A stretch of 55,818 bases of DNA from a virus, in IMG/VR virus record IMGVR_UViG_3300044678_003043, positions 1 to 55,818 of that record. One strand, given 5' to 3'. Under the pieces are notes generated by a model. That model was not told the origin of the DNA, made no database searches, and worked only from the letters and a program-made list of their open reading frames with translations. How positions within the stretch are numbered: position 1 is the first letter of the stretch; every line of letters starts with the position of its first letter. This document shows positions 14,093-22,935 of this stretch, in pieces. Position numbers and translations under genes: made by a program.

Positions 14093-14430
14093 TACAAATT
14101 ATACCTAACGACATACTTAAGTGCATCTACAAGTTTGTCTATGGACTCTTTGGCTGAATAATAAATATTTTTCTTGTTATTATTTGCTGTACCAGCTTTA
14201 TCTTTTGCTATTGTTGAATAATAAGATGCCATCATTGAAAATTTAGTTGACATTGCTTGCAACTCAATAATCAGCTGAGGTGCTTTAGCTGCTGGAACAT
14301 CTGGGTTAAGTAATAGCTTTACAACTATTGCAAGAGCTTTGTCTAGCTGATCATCTTTCATATAATCATGCAGATCGTTAAATTCAGTTATAGAGTTTAT
14401 AAGCTCTAGTGTATTTTGATCAGTTGTCAT
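14092..14430 (-). CDS. Hypothetical helical protein
   Basis: 112 aa, nearly all helix. An N-terminal acidic region is followed by LLLNPDVPAAKAPQLIIELQ and a Lys/Asn-rich C-terminal half (KAGTANNNKKNIYYSAKES). It is probably cytoplasmic. No family is recognised. It overlaps the oxygenase upstream (11 nt) and abuts the Cas4-like nuclease downstream, so it is translated with the recombination genes. Confidence 0.8.
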   Translation of the reverse strand: MTTDQNTLELINSITEFNDLHDYMKDDQLDKALAIVVKLLLNPDVPAAKAPQLIIELQAMSTKFSMMASYYSTIAKDKAGTANNNKKNIYYSAKESIDKLVDALKYVVRYNL

Positions 14431-15337
14431 TGTCCCACCTAACTAAAAAATTTTTCTTTGCTTCTTCTCTATTATATGGGAAGTAAATTCTTTCCCCATG
14501 AACATTTTGATTCTCCAAGTTTTCCTCCGTATCGTCTAAAAATACTGGTAGCCTAAACCACTTGCTAAGATTCCAGTCAGACTCGATTCTTTCTTTTTCC
14601 ATTTTTTCCCACAACTCAGCTCCGTAATTTTTTTTGTTACGATTCCATGACTCAGAGCCATCATATTTACAGGTAACAAACATCCTTAGTAAATATTTTT
14701 GCCCGCTAGATATGGATTCTACACCATGGAAGTAAGGAAGTCCACTCGGGAACACCGTAATATCTCCAGCTTTTGGTTTAAAATAACTTATCTCTTTGGT
14801 ATCCTCTTTAATAAAAGACAGCTCTCCACCTCCATAATCATCATTTAAATATATTGTCACTGTTATAAATAAATGGTCTTTAGGTGATTCAAAATCAAAT
14901 TGATGTTGATCTGTGTGATAGCTCATAGCTAGCCTATCTTGAGGGTTTGGGTTGTACATTAATAAAATTGGGTCTGTAGGCTTAAGGTCAATGAAGTCCT
15001 GTCCTCTTGTAAAGCTCCAATCAGTAACATATGGCCAATCTCCAACGCTCTTCCATTCTTTTATGTAATCCTCTACAACCTTCCAATATGCATCTTCTAT
15101 AGATAAAAATATATTACTCTCAGATCTTCCTATTGGACTATCCATAATTCTTTCAAAATCATTACCGTAAAGCGAAGCTGTTGATGAAAATCCATATTGA
15201 CCCCAAGGCTCCCATTTTTTAAAAACAAAATGAGTTTCTCTTTCTTTAGAGTCCAGGATGGAAGCAAGGGTCTCTTGTGGATTACTAAATACATCTCTGT
15301 ATACAACAACCTTCGGTGACAATATTTTTTTAATCAT
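14420..15337 (-). CDS. 2OG-Fe(II) oxygenase, prolyl 4-hydroxylase type (C)
   Basis: 305 aa from the ATG at 15337; a longer frame upstream overlaps another gene and was not chosen. Iron ligands: His and Asp of SYHTDQHQ and distal His of PYFHGVESISSGQKYLLR. Here Lys sits in the 2-oxoglutarate site, as in classic prolyl hydroxylases, while enzymes A and B of this phage have Arg. GGGELSFI and KPKAGDITVFPSG are also typical. The C-terminal 80 residues form an extra charged extension. The start overlaps the small membrane-protein gene by 8 nt. Confidence 0.88.
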   Translation of the reverse strand: MIKKILSPKVVVYRDVFSNPQETLASILDSKERETHFVFKKWEPWGQYGFSSTASLYGNDFERIMDSPIGRSESNIFLSIEDAYWKVVEDYIKEWKSVGDWPYVTDWSFTRGQDFIDLKPTDPILLMYNPNPQDRLAMSYHTDQHQFDFESPKDHLFITVTIYLNDDYGGGELSFIKEDTKEISYFKPKAGDITVFPSGLPYFHGVESISSGQKYLLRMFVTCKYDGSESWNRNKKNYGAELWEKMEKERIESDWNLSKWFRLPVFLDDTEENLENQNVHGERIYFPYNREEAKKNFLVRWDNDN

Positions 15338-15434
15338 TTTGCTTTTTACTCTTTTTATCCAGATTGTCTGCAAAAAGACCCATAGCATATCCAAAAACAA
15401 TTCCGATCATTATTCCAATCATAAATGATGTCAT
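15330..15434 (-). CDS. 34-aa single-pass membrane peptide
   Basis: 34 codons from an ATG coupled by ATGA to the XapX-like gene. Residues 2-22 are hydrophobic with Gly spacing (FMIGIMIGIVFGYAMGLF), then a charged tail DNLDKKSKKQND. One membrane helix with the tail probably inside the cell. It could be a small holin-like or regulatory peptide acting with the XapX-like partner; this is inference. Ends 8 nt into the oxygenase gene. Confidence 0.75.
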   Translation of the reverse strand: MTSFMIGIMIGIVFGYAMGLFADNLDKKSKKQND

Positions 15435-15589
15435 GAGATGATCCTTTCAACTAATCCATATCCAAGCCACAATCCAAATATACCCATTAATCCAGAAAAT
15501 ACTGGTGGGGCAGGTATAGGTAGTCTAAATAAACTAAATATACTGCCCACACCAATTCCTACTAATGTTGTAAGAACTATTTCTTTCAT
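15431..15589 (-). CDS. XapX-domain small membrane protein
   Basis: 52 aa. The pattern TTLVGIGVGSIFSLFRLP followed by IPAPPVFSGLMGIFGLWLGY matches the XapX (DUF1427) family: two hydrophobic segments with a central PAPP motif. Function of the family is unknown. TAATG joins it to the SSB stop and ATGA joins it to the 34-aa gene, so the two membrane peptides are made together with SSB. Confidence 0.85.
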   Translation of the reverse strand: MKEIVLTTLVGIGVGSIFSLFRLPIPAPPVFSGLMGIFGLWLGYGLVERIIS

Positions 15590-15981
15590 TAAAACGGAAC
15601 CTCTGCATATGTCTTGTATGAAGGAAAGTCGTTATTGCTTGGAGATTTATCTTTAGATAAAGTATATGCTGTTACAGAAATTGAGTCTGCATTAATCTCA
15701 TAAGAACTTTTCTTTACTCCATCTTTATCTGTCCACGTGTCTTCATAAATCTTTCCTACAATAATAACTTCCATGCCCTTTTTAATTACAGACTTTGATT
15801 GATCTGCAAGTGTTCGCCAGGCCTTTACTGTCCACCAAGAAGTGTTCTTGTCTTCCCACTCTCCAGTTACATCATTCTTAACACGATCATTAGTAGCAAC
15901 CCTAAAGCGAAGTCCATTTGATCCCACAGCTTCTGGTTCACTACCAACTCTTCCAACAATTGTAATAATTGGATTAGCCAT
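15589..15981 (-). CDS. ssb: Single-stranded DNA-binding protein (OB fold)
   Basis: 130 aa. The OB-fold pattern is clear: ITIVGRVGSEPEA, LRFRVATNDR, WWTVKAWRTLADQ, IKKGMEVIIVGKI and YEINADSISV. The C-terminal tip AEVPF resembles the protein-docking tail of bacterial SSB. It coats ssDNA during replication and recombination. It overlaps the PD-(D/E)XK-like gene upstream by 8 nt and is near recA. A second, gp32-like ssDNA-binding protein is encoded at 20986-21660. Confidence 0.93.
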   Translation of the reverse strand: MANPIITIVGRVGSEPEAVGSNGLRFRVATNDRVKNDVTGEWEDKNTSWWTVKAWRTLADQSKSVIKKGMEVIIVGKIYEDTWTDKDGVKKSSYEINADSISVTAYTLSKDKSPSNNDFPSYKTYAEVPF

Positions 15982-16282
15982 TTTTATTCTCCTCCCAAAA
16001 TGTAATCAGTTCTTCTAGTACTGACCACTCTATGATTCCAAGACGGACCTTGGAATCCTCACCAATAATAATTTTAAGGGCTGGATGCATGTCCCTGCTA
16101 ACCTTAAAAGTATCTGTACAGATTTTAGCCCATACATCTTTATTTAAATTAAATGAAGCCTTGGATTCTTTGTAATCTACTACAAAGCTTTTCCACTTAG
16201 CATCACCTTTTTGATATTCTCCACGGCCACTATTTTTTTGTGCTTTAGCTCCGTCTCTTTTTACTTCTGCTCTTTCTGACAT
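15974..16282 (-). CDS. Probable PD-(D/E)XK junction nuclease
   Basis: 102 aa. The arrangement NSGRGEYQKGDA, then FVVDYKES about 8 residues later, puts Asp and Asp-x-Lys in the order expected for archaeal-type Holliday junction resolvases or small PD-(D/E)XK nucleases; QKNSGRG is also typical of that group. C-terminal IIEWSVLEELITFWEE is helical. It sits between SSB and RecA-linked genes, as expected for a recombination nuclease. Activity is not proven. Confidence 0.6.
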   Translation of the reverse strand: MSERAEVKRDGAKAQKNSGRGEYQKGDAKWKSFVVDYKESKASFNLNKDVWAKICTDTFKVSRDMHPALKIIIGEDSKVRLGIIEWSVLEELITFWEENKNG

Positions 16283-16473
16283 CAGTTAAGCTTATGCTTT
16301 GTTTCATGACCAGATGGGCATTTCCAGTACATCTCTAAGGTAGCCTGATTAAAGCTATAGTATGGAGCATGCAACTCGCACTTGCTACATTGTCTTTGCT
16401 GATTTATTTTTTCAACTCTGCTATCTACAGGCTCTTCAGTTTTTGAACCAAAAAACTCATTAATATTTGGCAT
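16282..16473 (-). CDS. Small zinc-ribbon protein
   Basis: 63 aa. CSKC near 34 and CPSGH near 52 form a probable zinc ribbon with YYSFNQATLEMYWK between them. The N-terminus INEFFGSK is followed by an acidic linker. It overlaps the recA 3' end by 14 nt and abuts the nuclease gene, so it is likely a DNA-binding accessory in recombination. Confidence 0.8.
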   Translation of the reverse strand: MPNINEFFGSKTEEPVDSRVEKINQQRQCSKCELHAPYYSFNQATLEMYWKCPSGHETKHKLN

Positions 16474-17464
16474 TTATTTCTCCTATTAATTTGTCTACAA
16501 CATCTGGATTTTCCTTTAAATATGCTACAGCCTTTGCACGTCCTTGAAAACGTTCTCCATTTACTGTATACCATGCACCACCCTTTTCAATAATCCCGCA
16601 CATTTCTGCAACATCCAATGTCTCTCCAACATAATCTATACCAAGAGCTTGCCCTTGGTAGTAAAAGTCATATTGTCCTGATAAATTTGGGGGGCCGACC
16701 TTGTTGTAATCAACAATCCAATTAACTGGTCGCCCAACTCTTTGTTCAATAATCTTGTCACCAACTTTAATACCTGCTTTAATAGCATTAGCCTCAGCTT
16801 CAGAAGACCATAGCTTAATGACGGTTGAAGAGAAGAACTTAACTGCCATGCCACCTGTGGGGATGTGACTAGCATGCATAGATCCAAATTGATTTCGTTG
16901 CTGCGAGATGAGAACAAGTAATGTGTTTTTGTTTGCATAGTTTAACATCTTGACTGCGTGGGTCATATCCTTTGCTTCTGCGCCGATTTGCTTAGTGTCC
17001 TGCAAATCCTTCATTTCATTTCCGTCTTTTTCAAAGTAAATTGCTGGTAGCAATGCTGAAATAGAATCAACTACTATTAGATCAACGCCAGCTTCCATAA
17101 GCTTTGTTGCAACATCAACCATATCATTAACAGTTTTAGCTGGAGAGTATATTAATTCTTTTGAGTTTACGCCAAGCTTTTCTGCCCACTCGGGATCGTA
17201 AGAATGCTCAGCATCAATCCACGCACACGTCTTACCTTCTTTTTGAGCTAAAGCAATCATCTGCAAACAGAAAGAAGACTTTCCTGCAGACTTATTTCCC
17301 CAAACAAGTATCTGTCTTCCATAAGCAAAACCTCCGTTTAATGCGAAGTTCAAGCCTATGCTAGGTGTGGGCTGCTTTTCAATATGGATATCTACAGCAG
17401 ATTGAACCCTGGCTCTAGTCTTAGGGTCTAGCTTTGCTAAGATATCGTCTAGTTGCATTTCCAT
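16460..17464 (-). CDS. recA: RecA-like recombinase
   Basis: 334 aa. Walker A GNKSAGKSS near 54, the catalytic Glu in DAEHSYDP, Walker B LIVVDSISALLP near 131, loop motif LVLISQQRNQFG and GGMAVKFFSSTVIKLW. The P-loop is a slight variant of bacterial RecA (GPESSGKTT). It promotes strand exchange and recombination-dependent replication. It is grouped with DnaE, SSB and nucleases. The start follows the 74-aa gene by 5 nt. Confidence 0.95.
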   Translation of the reverse strand: MEMQLDDILAKLDPKTRARVQSAVDIHIEKQPTPSIGLNFALNGGFAYGRQILVWGNKSAGKSSFCLQMIALAQKEGKTCAWIDAEHSYDPEWAEKLGVNSKELIYSPAKTVNDMVDVATKLMEAGVDLIVVDSISALLPAIYFEKDGNEMKDLQDTKQIGAEAKDMTHAVKMLNYANKNTLLVLISQQRNQFGSMHASHIPTGGMAVKFFSSTVIKLWSSEAEANAIKAGIKVGDKIIEQRVGRPVNWIVDYNKVGPPNLSGQYDFYYQGQALGIDYVGETLDVAEMCGIIEKGGAWYTVNGERFQGRAKAVAYLKENPDVVDKLIGEINAKY

Positions 17465-17469
17465 AACAA

Positions 17470-17694
17470 TTAGCTATTCGGCAATTCTTCTTCAGATCCA
17501 GATGGTTTATCCTCTAATCTAAATTCAAACGACATAGTCTCGTCATTATATGTTACAGAAAGCTGTACATCTTGATTGTTAGAATTAATAAAATCTTCAG
17601 TAGGTATACTAATAGATTCAATTTTGTTTAGAATAGCAACCAAAACTCTTGTAGCGTTCATTGTTTTAAAAACATCTTCTGTATTACTTGTCAT
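17470..17694 (-). CDS. Hypothetical protein
   Basis: 74 aa, acidic. It has one likely helix (TRVLVAILNKIESIS) and two beta-like stretches (VQLSVTYND and MSFEFRLEDK), ending in a Ser/Glu tail. No family recognised. It overlaps the polymerase stop (ATGA) and lies 5 nt before recA. Confidence 0.75.
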   Translation of the reverse strand: MTSNTEDVFKTMNATRVLVAILNKIESISIPTEDFINSNNQDVQLSVTYNDETMSFEFRLEDKPSGSEEELPNS

Positions 17695-20600
17695 CTTACA
17701 TCCTTAACCATAAGTGTTCCATCTTCTAAGGTTTTTAGAGTTGGCTCGCAAATCATTCCTTCTCGCATTTTAGCCAATGAAATTGGATACATGCTAGAAA
17801 AAACAATAGCTCTATTTAAATTTTTATCTTTATCTGACATAACAAGGTGCGCCATAGTTTTGCCAGCTTTTGTTTTATATGGTGTATAGCTTATCACGAA
17901 CCTTTGATTTTCGTCAATAGGGTATGACTTTGCATATAAATATTTAACAAATGCATCGTCAGAATCCTTATTTATAGAATCAACATCTATGTACCTTGAT
18001 ATTCTATTATCGCCTACAAGAACAAAATACATTTTATTTGTTTCTATTTTTGTCTGCTCTATATCGAATAATCCTACAGATCCACTTTCATCGACAAGTT
18101 CAATTCTTGACCAGCCATTACCACGCTTGATGCTTTTGGCCATACCAAACATTACGAATGATCCCAGCTCTTCAAATTCATCAATAGGTCTTGCTTGTGC
18201 TTTAACCCTTGGCTCTAAGTTAGAAAGGTTAAAAGAAGGTATCCCTAAAAATTCGTAATAAGACTCTCCTTCTTTGCCGCTTCTAGGATTATCATCAAAA
18301 GCAGCGCCCCCAATAGCATTAAGAGAGTTAACGGCCCTAGAGTTAATACCGCTACCCTTCTTAGATGCCTTGTCGACAAAATCTTTGTAGTTTTCATACG
18401 GTCTCTTTTCAATAATTTTATTTGCAATACTGTCTGAAATAAATTTAACTTCAGCTAAACCAAATCTAATTGAATCTTTTTGTAGTGAAAAGTTTACATC
18501 TGATTCATTTACATGTGGAAGCTTAACTTTGATTCCAAGCCTTTTGGCTTCAATTAGATATCCTGTTCTGGCATCTTTGTCTCCTTCATTTTTAAGGATC
18601 GAGAATAAAAATTCCAAAGGATAATAGCACTTAAGCCAAGCGGTATAATAAGAAAGCATAGAATAAGCAACAGCGTGACTACGATTGAATGAGTATCCAG
18701 CGTGAGCTTCGAATGTTTTCCAGAGGTTCTCTGCTTCATCGGCGCTGATATGCTTTTTAGCGCCTTGAATAAACTTATCTTTAAACGGACCGAGTTCCTT
18801 TGCATCCTGCTTTTTACCAATAACCTTTCTAACCTTGTCAGCCTCTGACCAAGTCATTCCACCTAGGTGTACGCATGCTTGCATAACCTGTTCCTGATAA
18901 ATAATAACTCCGTATGTATTTTCTGTAAAAGGTTTCATGATGGGATGAATATAGTTAACTGCCTCATCCCCGTGCTTTCTTTTAATATATGAAGCACCTA
19001 CGGTATTCATTGCTCCTGGTCTAACAAGAGCATTTGATGCAGCCAAGTCTTCAAACTTATCTACCTGCATCTTTATAAGTAGATTTGTGTAAGGCGTTGC
19101 TTCTGCTTGGAAAACACCTTTAGTATATCCGTCGTTAAACATCTTGTAAACTTTTTGGTCGTCAAGTGGTATGCTGTAAAGATTAATTTCTTTACCGTGC
19201 CTATCCTTAACTGATTTTAAAGTATCTGAGATTACAGATAAAGTCTTAAGACCTAGGGCATCTAGCTTAATAAGACCTATATCTGCAACCGTATCCATAT
19301 CGTATGCCACGACTGGAATTCTTCCAGACACATCATCATTTGCATCTGCTCTGGACTCTATTGGTGCATACTTTCTCAAATCATCTTTTGCCACAACTAC
19401 ACCAGCAGCATGCACTCCAACGCTTCGAATCTTTCCACGAAGACGTTCTGCAAGCCAAGTTACTTCTGGGTACTTTGCTCTAAACTCTTTTGTATTTGGT
19501 GAATCCATAAAATCTTCAAAAGTATCAATAGACTTCATTGCACGATTAACATCAGAAAGAGGAACCATAAATACTCTTGCCGCATCTCTAATTACACCCT
19601 TATCTTTAAAGTAAGTAAATGTAGAAATAGATGCTACGTGCTTAAACTTCTTCTTCAAATAATCTTTAACCTCTTTACGACGACGGTCCTCGAAATCTGT
19701 ATCAATATCTGGAAAGTCATTACGTTCTGGATTAATAAATCTAAAGAAAAGCAAATCATATTTAATTGGATCTACATCTGTAATTCCAAGGGCGTAGCAA
19801 ACTAGTGAGCCTGCTGCAGAACCACGACCAGGGCCAACCATAATATTATTTGACTTAGCCCATGTAATCATATCTGCAACAACTAAGAAATATGAAGCAA
19901 ATGCTTTATCTTTAATTATAGATAACTCTTCTGCAATTCTATCCAAGTAGACCTGATCTTTGTCCAGAGATAGCCTTCTAAGGCCTTCTAAGGCCATATC
20001 AGCTAGTTTCTTGTCAGCATTGGTCTTTGGGATGGGTAGCAGATCTAATCCCTCATAGAAGTCATACTCTTCAATCTTGTCTGCAATCTCCATTGTATTA
20101 TCATATATATCTGCACGAGTAATGCCTGCTTTATTAAAGTCCGCCTCAATTTCAGACCTGCTTTGAATAAATAAATTATAGTCTTGGAATGATATTCTAC
20201 GGTCTGGATACAGGTAATTAAATCTATCCATCATATCTGGCATTTGTCTAGACATATCAAAGTCTGCATCTTTATCTGATTTAGGAGAGGTTGATAGAAT
20301 AAGCATTGCTTCTTCTAAGACTCTATCTTCTTCTTTAGCAAAGTGGGCATCTCCTGTTGCCACCGCCTTAATTCCTAACTCATCCGCTAATTTTAATAGG
20401 GTCGAGTTGATTTCATAGGGGTTATGTGATTGGACTTCCACGTAGAAATCTTCCATAAAGATCTGTTTAAAATCTTGAAGTATAAGCTTGGCTTCTGATA
20501 GTTCGCCCTTTTCGATGCATTTACTAATAAGTCCATTAAGACATCCACTAAGTACAATAATGCCTTCCGCATATTCTTTTAAAACCTCTCTGTCAATTCT

Positions 20601-20960
20601 TGGCTTGTGATAAAACCCTTCTGTCCAAGCAAGCTCTTGGAGAGTATTAATATTTTCTAATCCCTTTTTGTTTTTAGCAAGTAGAATGATATGGTTATAT
20701 GCCTGAATTGATTTATCAGTCTTAGAAGATCTATCAAATCTATCTGTTGGGGAAATGTATGCTTCTACTCCAAGAATTGGCTTTATGCCTTGATCCTTAC
20801 ATGCAATTTGCATGTCACGGTGTGAAGACAATGTTCCGTGGTCAGTAATAGCCAAGGAAGTCTGACCAGCTTCTTTTGCGGCCTTTACGAGTTCGGCAGG
20901 AGAATTAAGCCCATCCATTAATGAATAGAAAGAATGCACATGCAAATGTGTGAAGTTCAA
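17691..20960 (-). CDS. dnaE: DNA polymerase III alpha subunit (DnaE type) with PHP domain
   Basis: 1089 aa. N-terminal PHP domain with HLHVHSFYSLMDG, ITDHGTLS and TGDAHF, so the metal ligands appear intact. Polymerase palm: GPGRGSAAGSLV near 377 and PDIDTDFEDRRR near 417, giving the catalytic aspartates. Fingers region includes YQEQVM and FNRSHAVAYS. The C-terminal part includes an OB-fold-like stretch (GMAKSIKRGNGWSRIEL). Length is near bacterial DnaE (about 1160). This is the replicative polymerase of the phage. Most phages use family A or B enzymes, so a C-family polymerase is notable. Confidence 0.96.
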   Translation of the reverse strand: MNFTHLHVHSFYSLMDGLNSPAELVKAAKEAGQTSLAITDHGTLSSHRDMQIACKDQGIKPILGVEAYISPTDRFDRSSKTDKSIQAYNHIILLAKNKKGLENINTLQELAWTEGFYHKPRIDREVLKEYAEGIIVLSGCLNGLISKCIEKGELSEAKLILQDFKQIFMEDFYVEVQSHNPYEINSTLLKLADELGIKAVATGDAHFAKEEDRVLEEAMLILSTSPKSDKDADFDMSRQMPDMMDRFNYLYPDRRISFQDYNLFIQSRSEIEADFNKAGITRADIYDNTMEIADKIEEYDFYEGLDLLPIPKTNADKKLADMALEGLRRLSLDKDQVYLDRIAEELSIIKDKAFASYFLVVADMITWAKSNNIMVGPGRGSAAGSLVCYALGITDVDPIKYDLLFFRFINPERNDFPDIDTDFEDRRRKEVKDYLKKKFKHVASISTFTYFKDKGVIRDAARVFMVPLSDVNRAMKSIDTFEDFMDSPNTKEFRAKYPEVTWLAERLRGKIRSVGVHAAGVVVAKDDLRKYAPIESRADANDDVSGRIPVVAYDMDTVADIGLIKLDALGLKTLSVISDTLKSVKDRHGKEINLYSIPLDDQKVYKMFNDGYTKGVFQAEATPYTNLLIKMQVDKFEDLAASNALVRPGAMNTVGASYIKRKHGDEAVNYIHPIMKPFTENTYGVIIYQEQVMQACVHLGGMTWSEADKVRKVIGKKQDAKELGPFKDKFIQGAKKHISADEAENLWKTFEAHAGYSFNRSHAVAYSMLSYYTAWLKCYYPLEFLFSILKNEGDKDARTGYLIEAKRLGIKVKLPHVNESDVNFSLQKDSIRFGLAEVKFISDSIANKIIEKRPYENYKDFVDKASKKGSGINSRAVNSLNAIGGAAFDDNPRSGKEGESYYEFLGIPSFNLSNLEPRVKAQARPIDEFEELGSFVMFGMAKSIKRGNGWSRIELVDESGSVGLFDIEQTKIETNKMYFVLVGDNRISRYIDVDSINKDSDDAFVKYLYAKSYPIDENQRFVISYTPYKTKAGKTMAHLVMSDKDKNLNRAIVFSSMYPISLAKMREGMICEPTLKTLEDGTLMVKDVR

Positions 20961-20985
20961 CTTAATTCTCCGCCTATACTCTCTC

Positions 20986-21660
20986 TTACCAGTCTACGCT
21001 GCTGCTTGTTGAAGATGACTCTCGCTCTTCTGGAGCTGACTCACCAGTATAGAATGCTTCCTGCTCTGCGTATGGAACACTACGCACTGCTGTCTTTTCT
21101 AAATCAAACAGCTCAACAGCAGAAAAGTCAAATGGCTTTTCATCTTTAGCCAATGGGATAATTGTGTAGCTTGTGTCTGTCTTAAGACCACTACGCTTTA
21201 CACGCCACATTAGATTTGTGATGCTTCCCATTTCATTTGCGTATTCAATTAGTGTTGGTGTAATTGTTTTTCCACTTACACCCTGAGAAAGAATGGCAAC
21301 ATATGGCTCAGTCTTTCCATCATCAACTAATACGTTAATATAAAGACGCTTTCTTGCGCCCCAGCCAGCCTTTGGATCCTTACGGTGCTGTTCTTGAGCC
21401 CAGTCACGGCCTTCATCTTCCATTGTGTCTAATGCCTTACGGCGATAATCTTTAGGGTTTGTGTGTTCAATTGCAAAAAATCCGCAACCCATTTTTTCAT
21501 TATAATGTGGTGAATCTGGATCAAGCTCTTGCAAGAAGCGAATCTTTACTGCTTCTCCATCTTCAATCTTCAACCACTTTGCCTTGCTGTCTTCTGAACT
21601 GGTATATGTAACCTTGTCCATTGCCTTTGTCATTCCTGACAAACCTTTTACTATTCCCAT
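20986..21660 (-). CDS. gp32-like ssDNA-binding protein
   Basis: 224 aa. Central pattern KWLKIEDGEAVKIRFLQEL followed by GCGFFAIEHTNP and YINVLVDDGK matches the OB-type ssDNA-binding proteins of T4 gp32 style in actinophages. The Ser/Glu-rich C-terminal tail ends SSSVDW, a likely docking peptide for replication partners. It precedes the polymerase by 25 nt. The start has AAGGAGA in a good position. An inverted repeat lies just upstream. Confidence 0.8.
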   Translation of the reverse strand: MGIVKGLSGMTKAMDKVTYTSSEDSKAKWLKIEDGEAVKIRFLQELDPDSPHYNEKMGCGFFAIEHTNPKDYRRKALDTMEDEGRDWAQEQHRKDPKAGWGARKRLYINVLVDDGKTEPYVAILSQGVSGKTITPTLIEYANEMGSITNLMWRVKRSGLKTDTSYTIIPLAKDEKPFDFSAVELFDLEKTAVRSVPYAEQEAFYTGESAPEERESSSTSSSVDW

Positions 21661-21680
21661 TTTATTCTCCTTATGTATGT

Positions 21681-21697
21681 AACGGTATATATCCGTT
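21681..21697. repeat. Inverted repeat upstream of the ssDNA-binding gene
   Basis: AACGG-TATATAT-CCGTT, arms of 5 nt (17 nt total), in the 58-nt gap before the gp32-like gene. It may be an operator, but no good promoter hexamers were found around it. Confidence 0.4.
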
Positions 21698-21718
21698 TGT
21701 AATCACTTATATTATTGT

Positions 21719-22708
21719 TTAATTTTTATATTCGAAATTAGATATGGCATTTGTTATACAGGCTTTAATGTCTTCATCAGACATGTCACCTGCATCCTTT
21801 ACACCCTCTGGATATATTCTACCATAAGAATGCGATGCCCACAAGATGTTTTTATTACTTAACTTATATGCAATTGTTGAGCCTAAATCTCTTCCCGCCT
21901 TATCTGCATCAGTCATAATAATAACTGTGTTGAAGTATCTATTTAACAGGTTAAGGTTTTGCCCAGATATATGGCCACCAAGCGTGGCAACAACATTTGG
22001 AAAACCAGCCTGATGAACACGAATTGCATCAAAGCTGGACTCAACAACTATAACTCTATCTCCAATTTTTTTGGCACGGTGGATATTAAACATAGTTTTG
22101 CTTCTTGGCAAGTCTTTACTATTCTTAAATCTTTTATCAGAAATAGATCTACCAACAACCCCCACTGGCATGCCATCTGGACTGTGAACTGGGACAGTTA
22201 TCATATCCATGTTTTCAGAATAACCTAATGAAAAATGTGAAATTGATTGTAAATCAATACCACGTGATTTTAGATATTCTTTTGCTTTATCGCTATTCAT
22301 TAATCCATTATGCAAATTAACTAACGTGTCTTCTGGGAATTCAACAAAGTCTGGCTTGTCTTCTAGAATTTCCTTAAGAGATTCATCAAAATTTCCCAGG
22401 GCTTCATCTTGTTTGGATTCAATATATCTTAAAGACTGAAATTCATTTTTGTTTAAAATCTTTTTTACTAGATCGCTAAGTGTTCCAGATTCTCCGCAGG
22501 ATGGATTAAAGCAAATATAGGCACCCTTCGTTTTGCTTATGCTAAAGCTTGATGTATGTCTGTTTGAATGAAATGGACAATATGCAAGGAAATCGTTAGA
22601 TGTTTCCCCCACCATATCTATTCCTAGGCTTTGGACTATAGACTTTATGTGGGCAGAGGAGTATTCCGATGTATCAATTTTCCTTGTGTCATACCCTCTA
22701 ATTGCCAT
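21719..22708 (-). CDS. DNA primase (CHC2 zinc finger and Toprim)
   Basis: 329 aa from the Met at 22708, preferred because AAGAAGG precedes it and because the longer frame overlaps the 96-aa gene more. The zinc finger is CPFHSN, then CFNPSC, near residues 43-72. Toprim: VIVVESSFDA (catalytic Glu) near 226 and IIMTDADKAG (Asp-x-Asp) near 262. It makes RNA primers with the DnaB-like helicase upstream. It lacks a fused helicase, so the two work as separate proteins. Confidence 0.9.
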   Translation of the reverse strand: MAIRGYDTRKIDTSEYSSAHIKSIVQSLGIDMVGETSNDFLAYCPFHSNRHTSSFSISKTKGAYICFNPSCGESGTLSDLVKKILNKNEFQSLRYIESKQDEALGNFDESLKEILEDKPDFVEFPEDTLVNLHNGLMNSDKAKEYLKSRGIDLQSISHFSLGYSENMDMITVPVHSPDGMPVGVVGRSISDKRFKNSKDLPRSKTMFNIHRAKKIGDRVIVVESSFDAIRVHQAGFPNVVATLGGHISGQNLNLLNRYFNTVIIMTDADKAGRDLGSTIAYKLSNKNILWASHSYGRIYPEGVKDAGDMSDEDIKACITNAISNFEYKN

Positions 22709-22935
22709 GCCTTCTTCTTTCCTACATAAACTCCATGGAGAGTCATTAAGAACTCCCATGTTTGTCCGTCAAATTCTACCGAAAAGGCTGGGTCTATGTC
22801 AAGTACCCTTGCATATCCAGAATCTTTCATTTGTCCAACAAGCAGATCTTCGTATTGTTTTTTTATTCGAATCATGTCAGAATCATCTAAGAACTCAACT
22901 CTTATTTGAAACCTTTTAATGTTTTGATGGGTCAC
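22645..22935 (-). CDS. Hypothetical protein between helicase and primase
   Basis: 96 aa. Alternating strands and helices (FQIRVEFLDDSD, AFSVEFDGQTWEFLM) and a basic end. It starts inside the helicase stop (ATGA) and overlaps the primase start by 64 nt. No family recognised. Its position suggests a replisome accessory. Confidence 0.75.
   Translation of the reverse strand: MTHQNIKRFQIRVEFLDDSDMIRIKKQYEDLLVGQMKDSGYARVLDIDPAFSVEFDGQTWEFLMTLHGVYVGKKKAWQLEGMTQGKLIHRNTPLPT

Noticed and set aside
22709-22759. Primase start at 22759
   Set aside because: The extra 17 residues would lie entirely within the 96-aa gene, and the ATG at 22708 has a better ribosome binding site.
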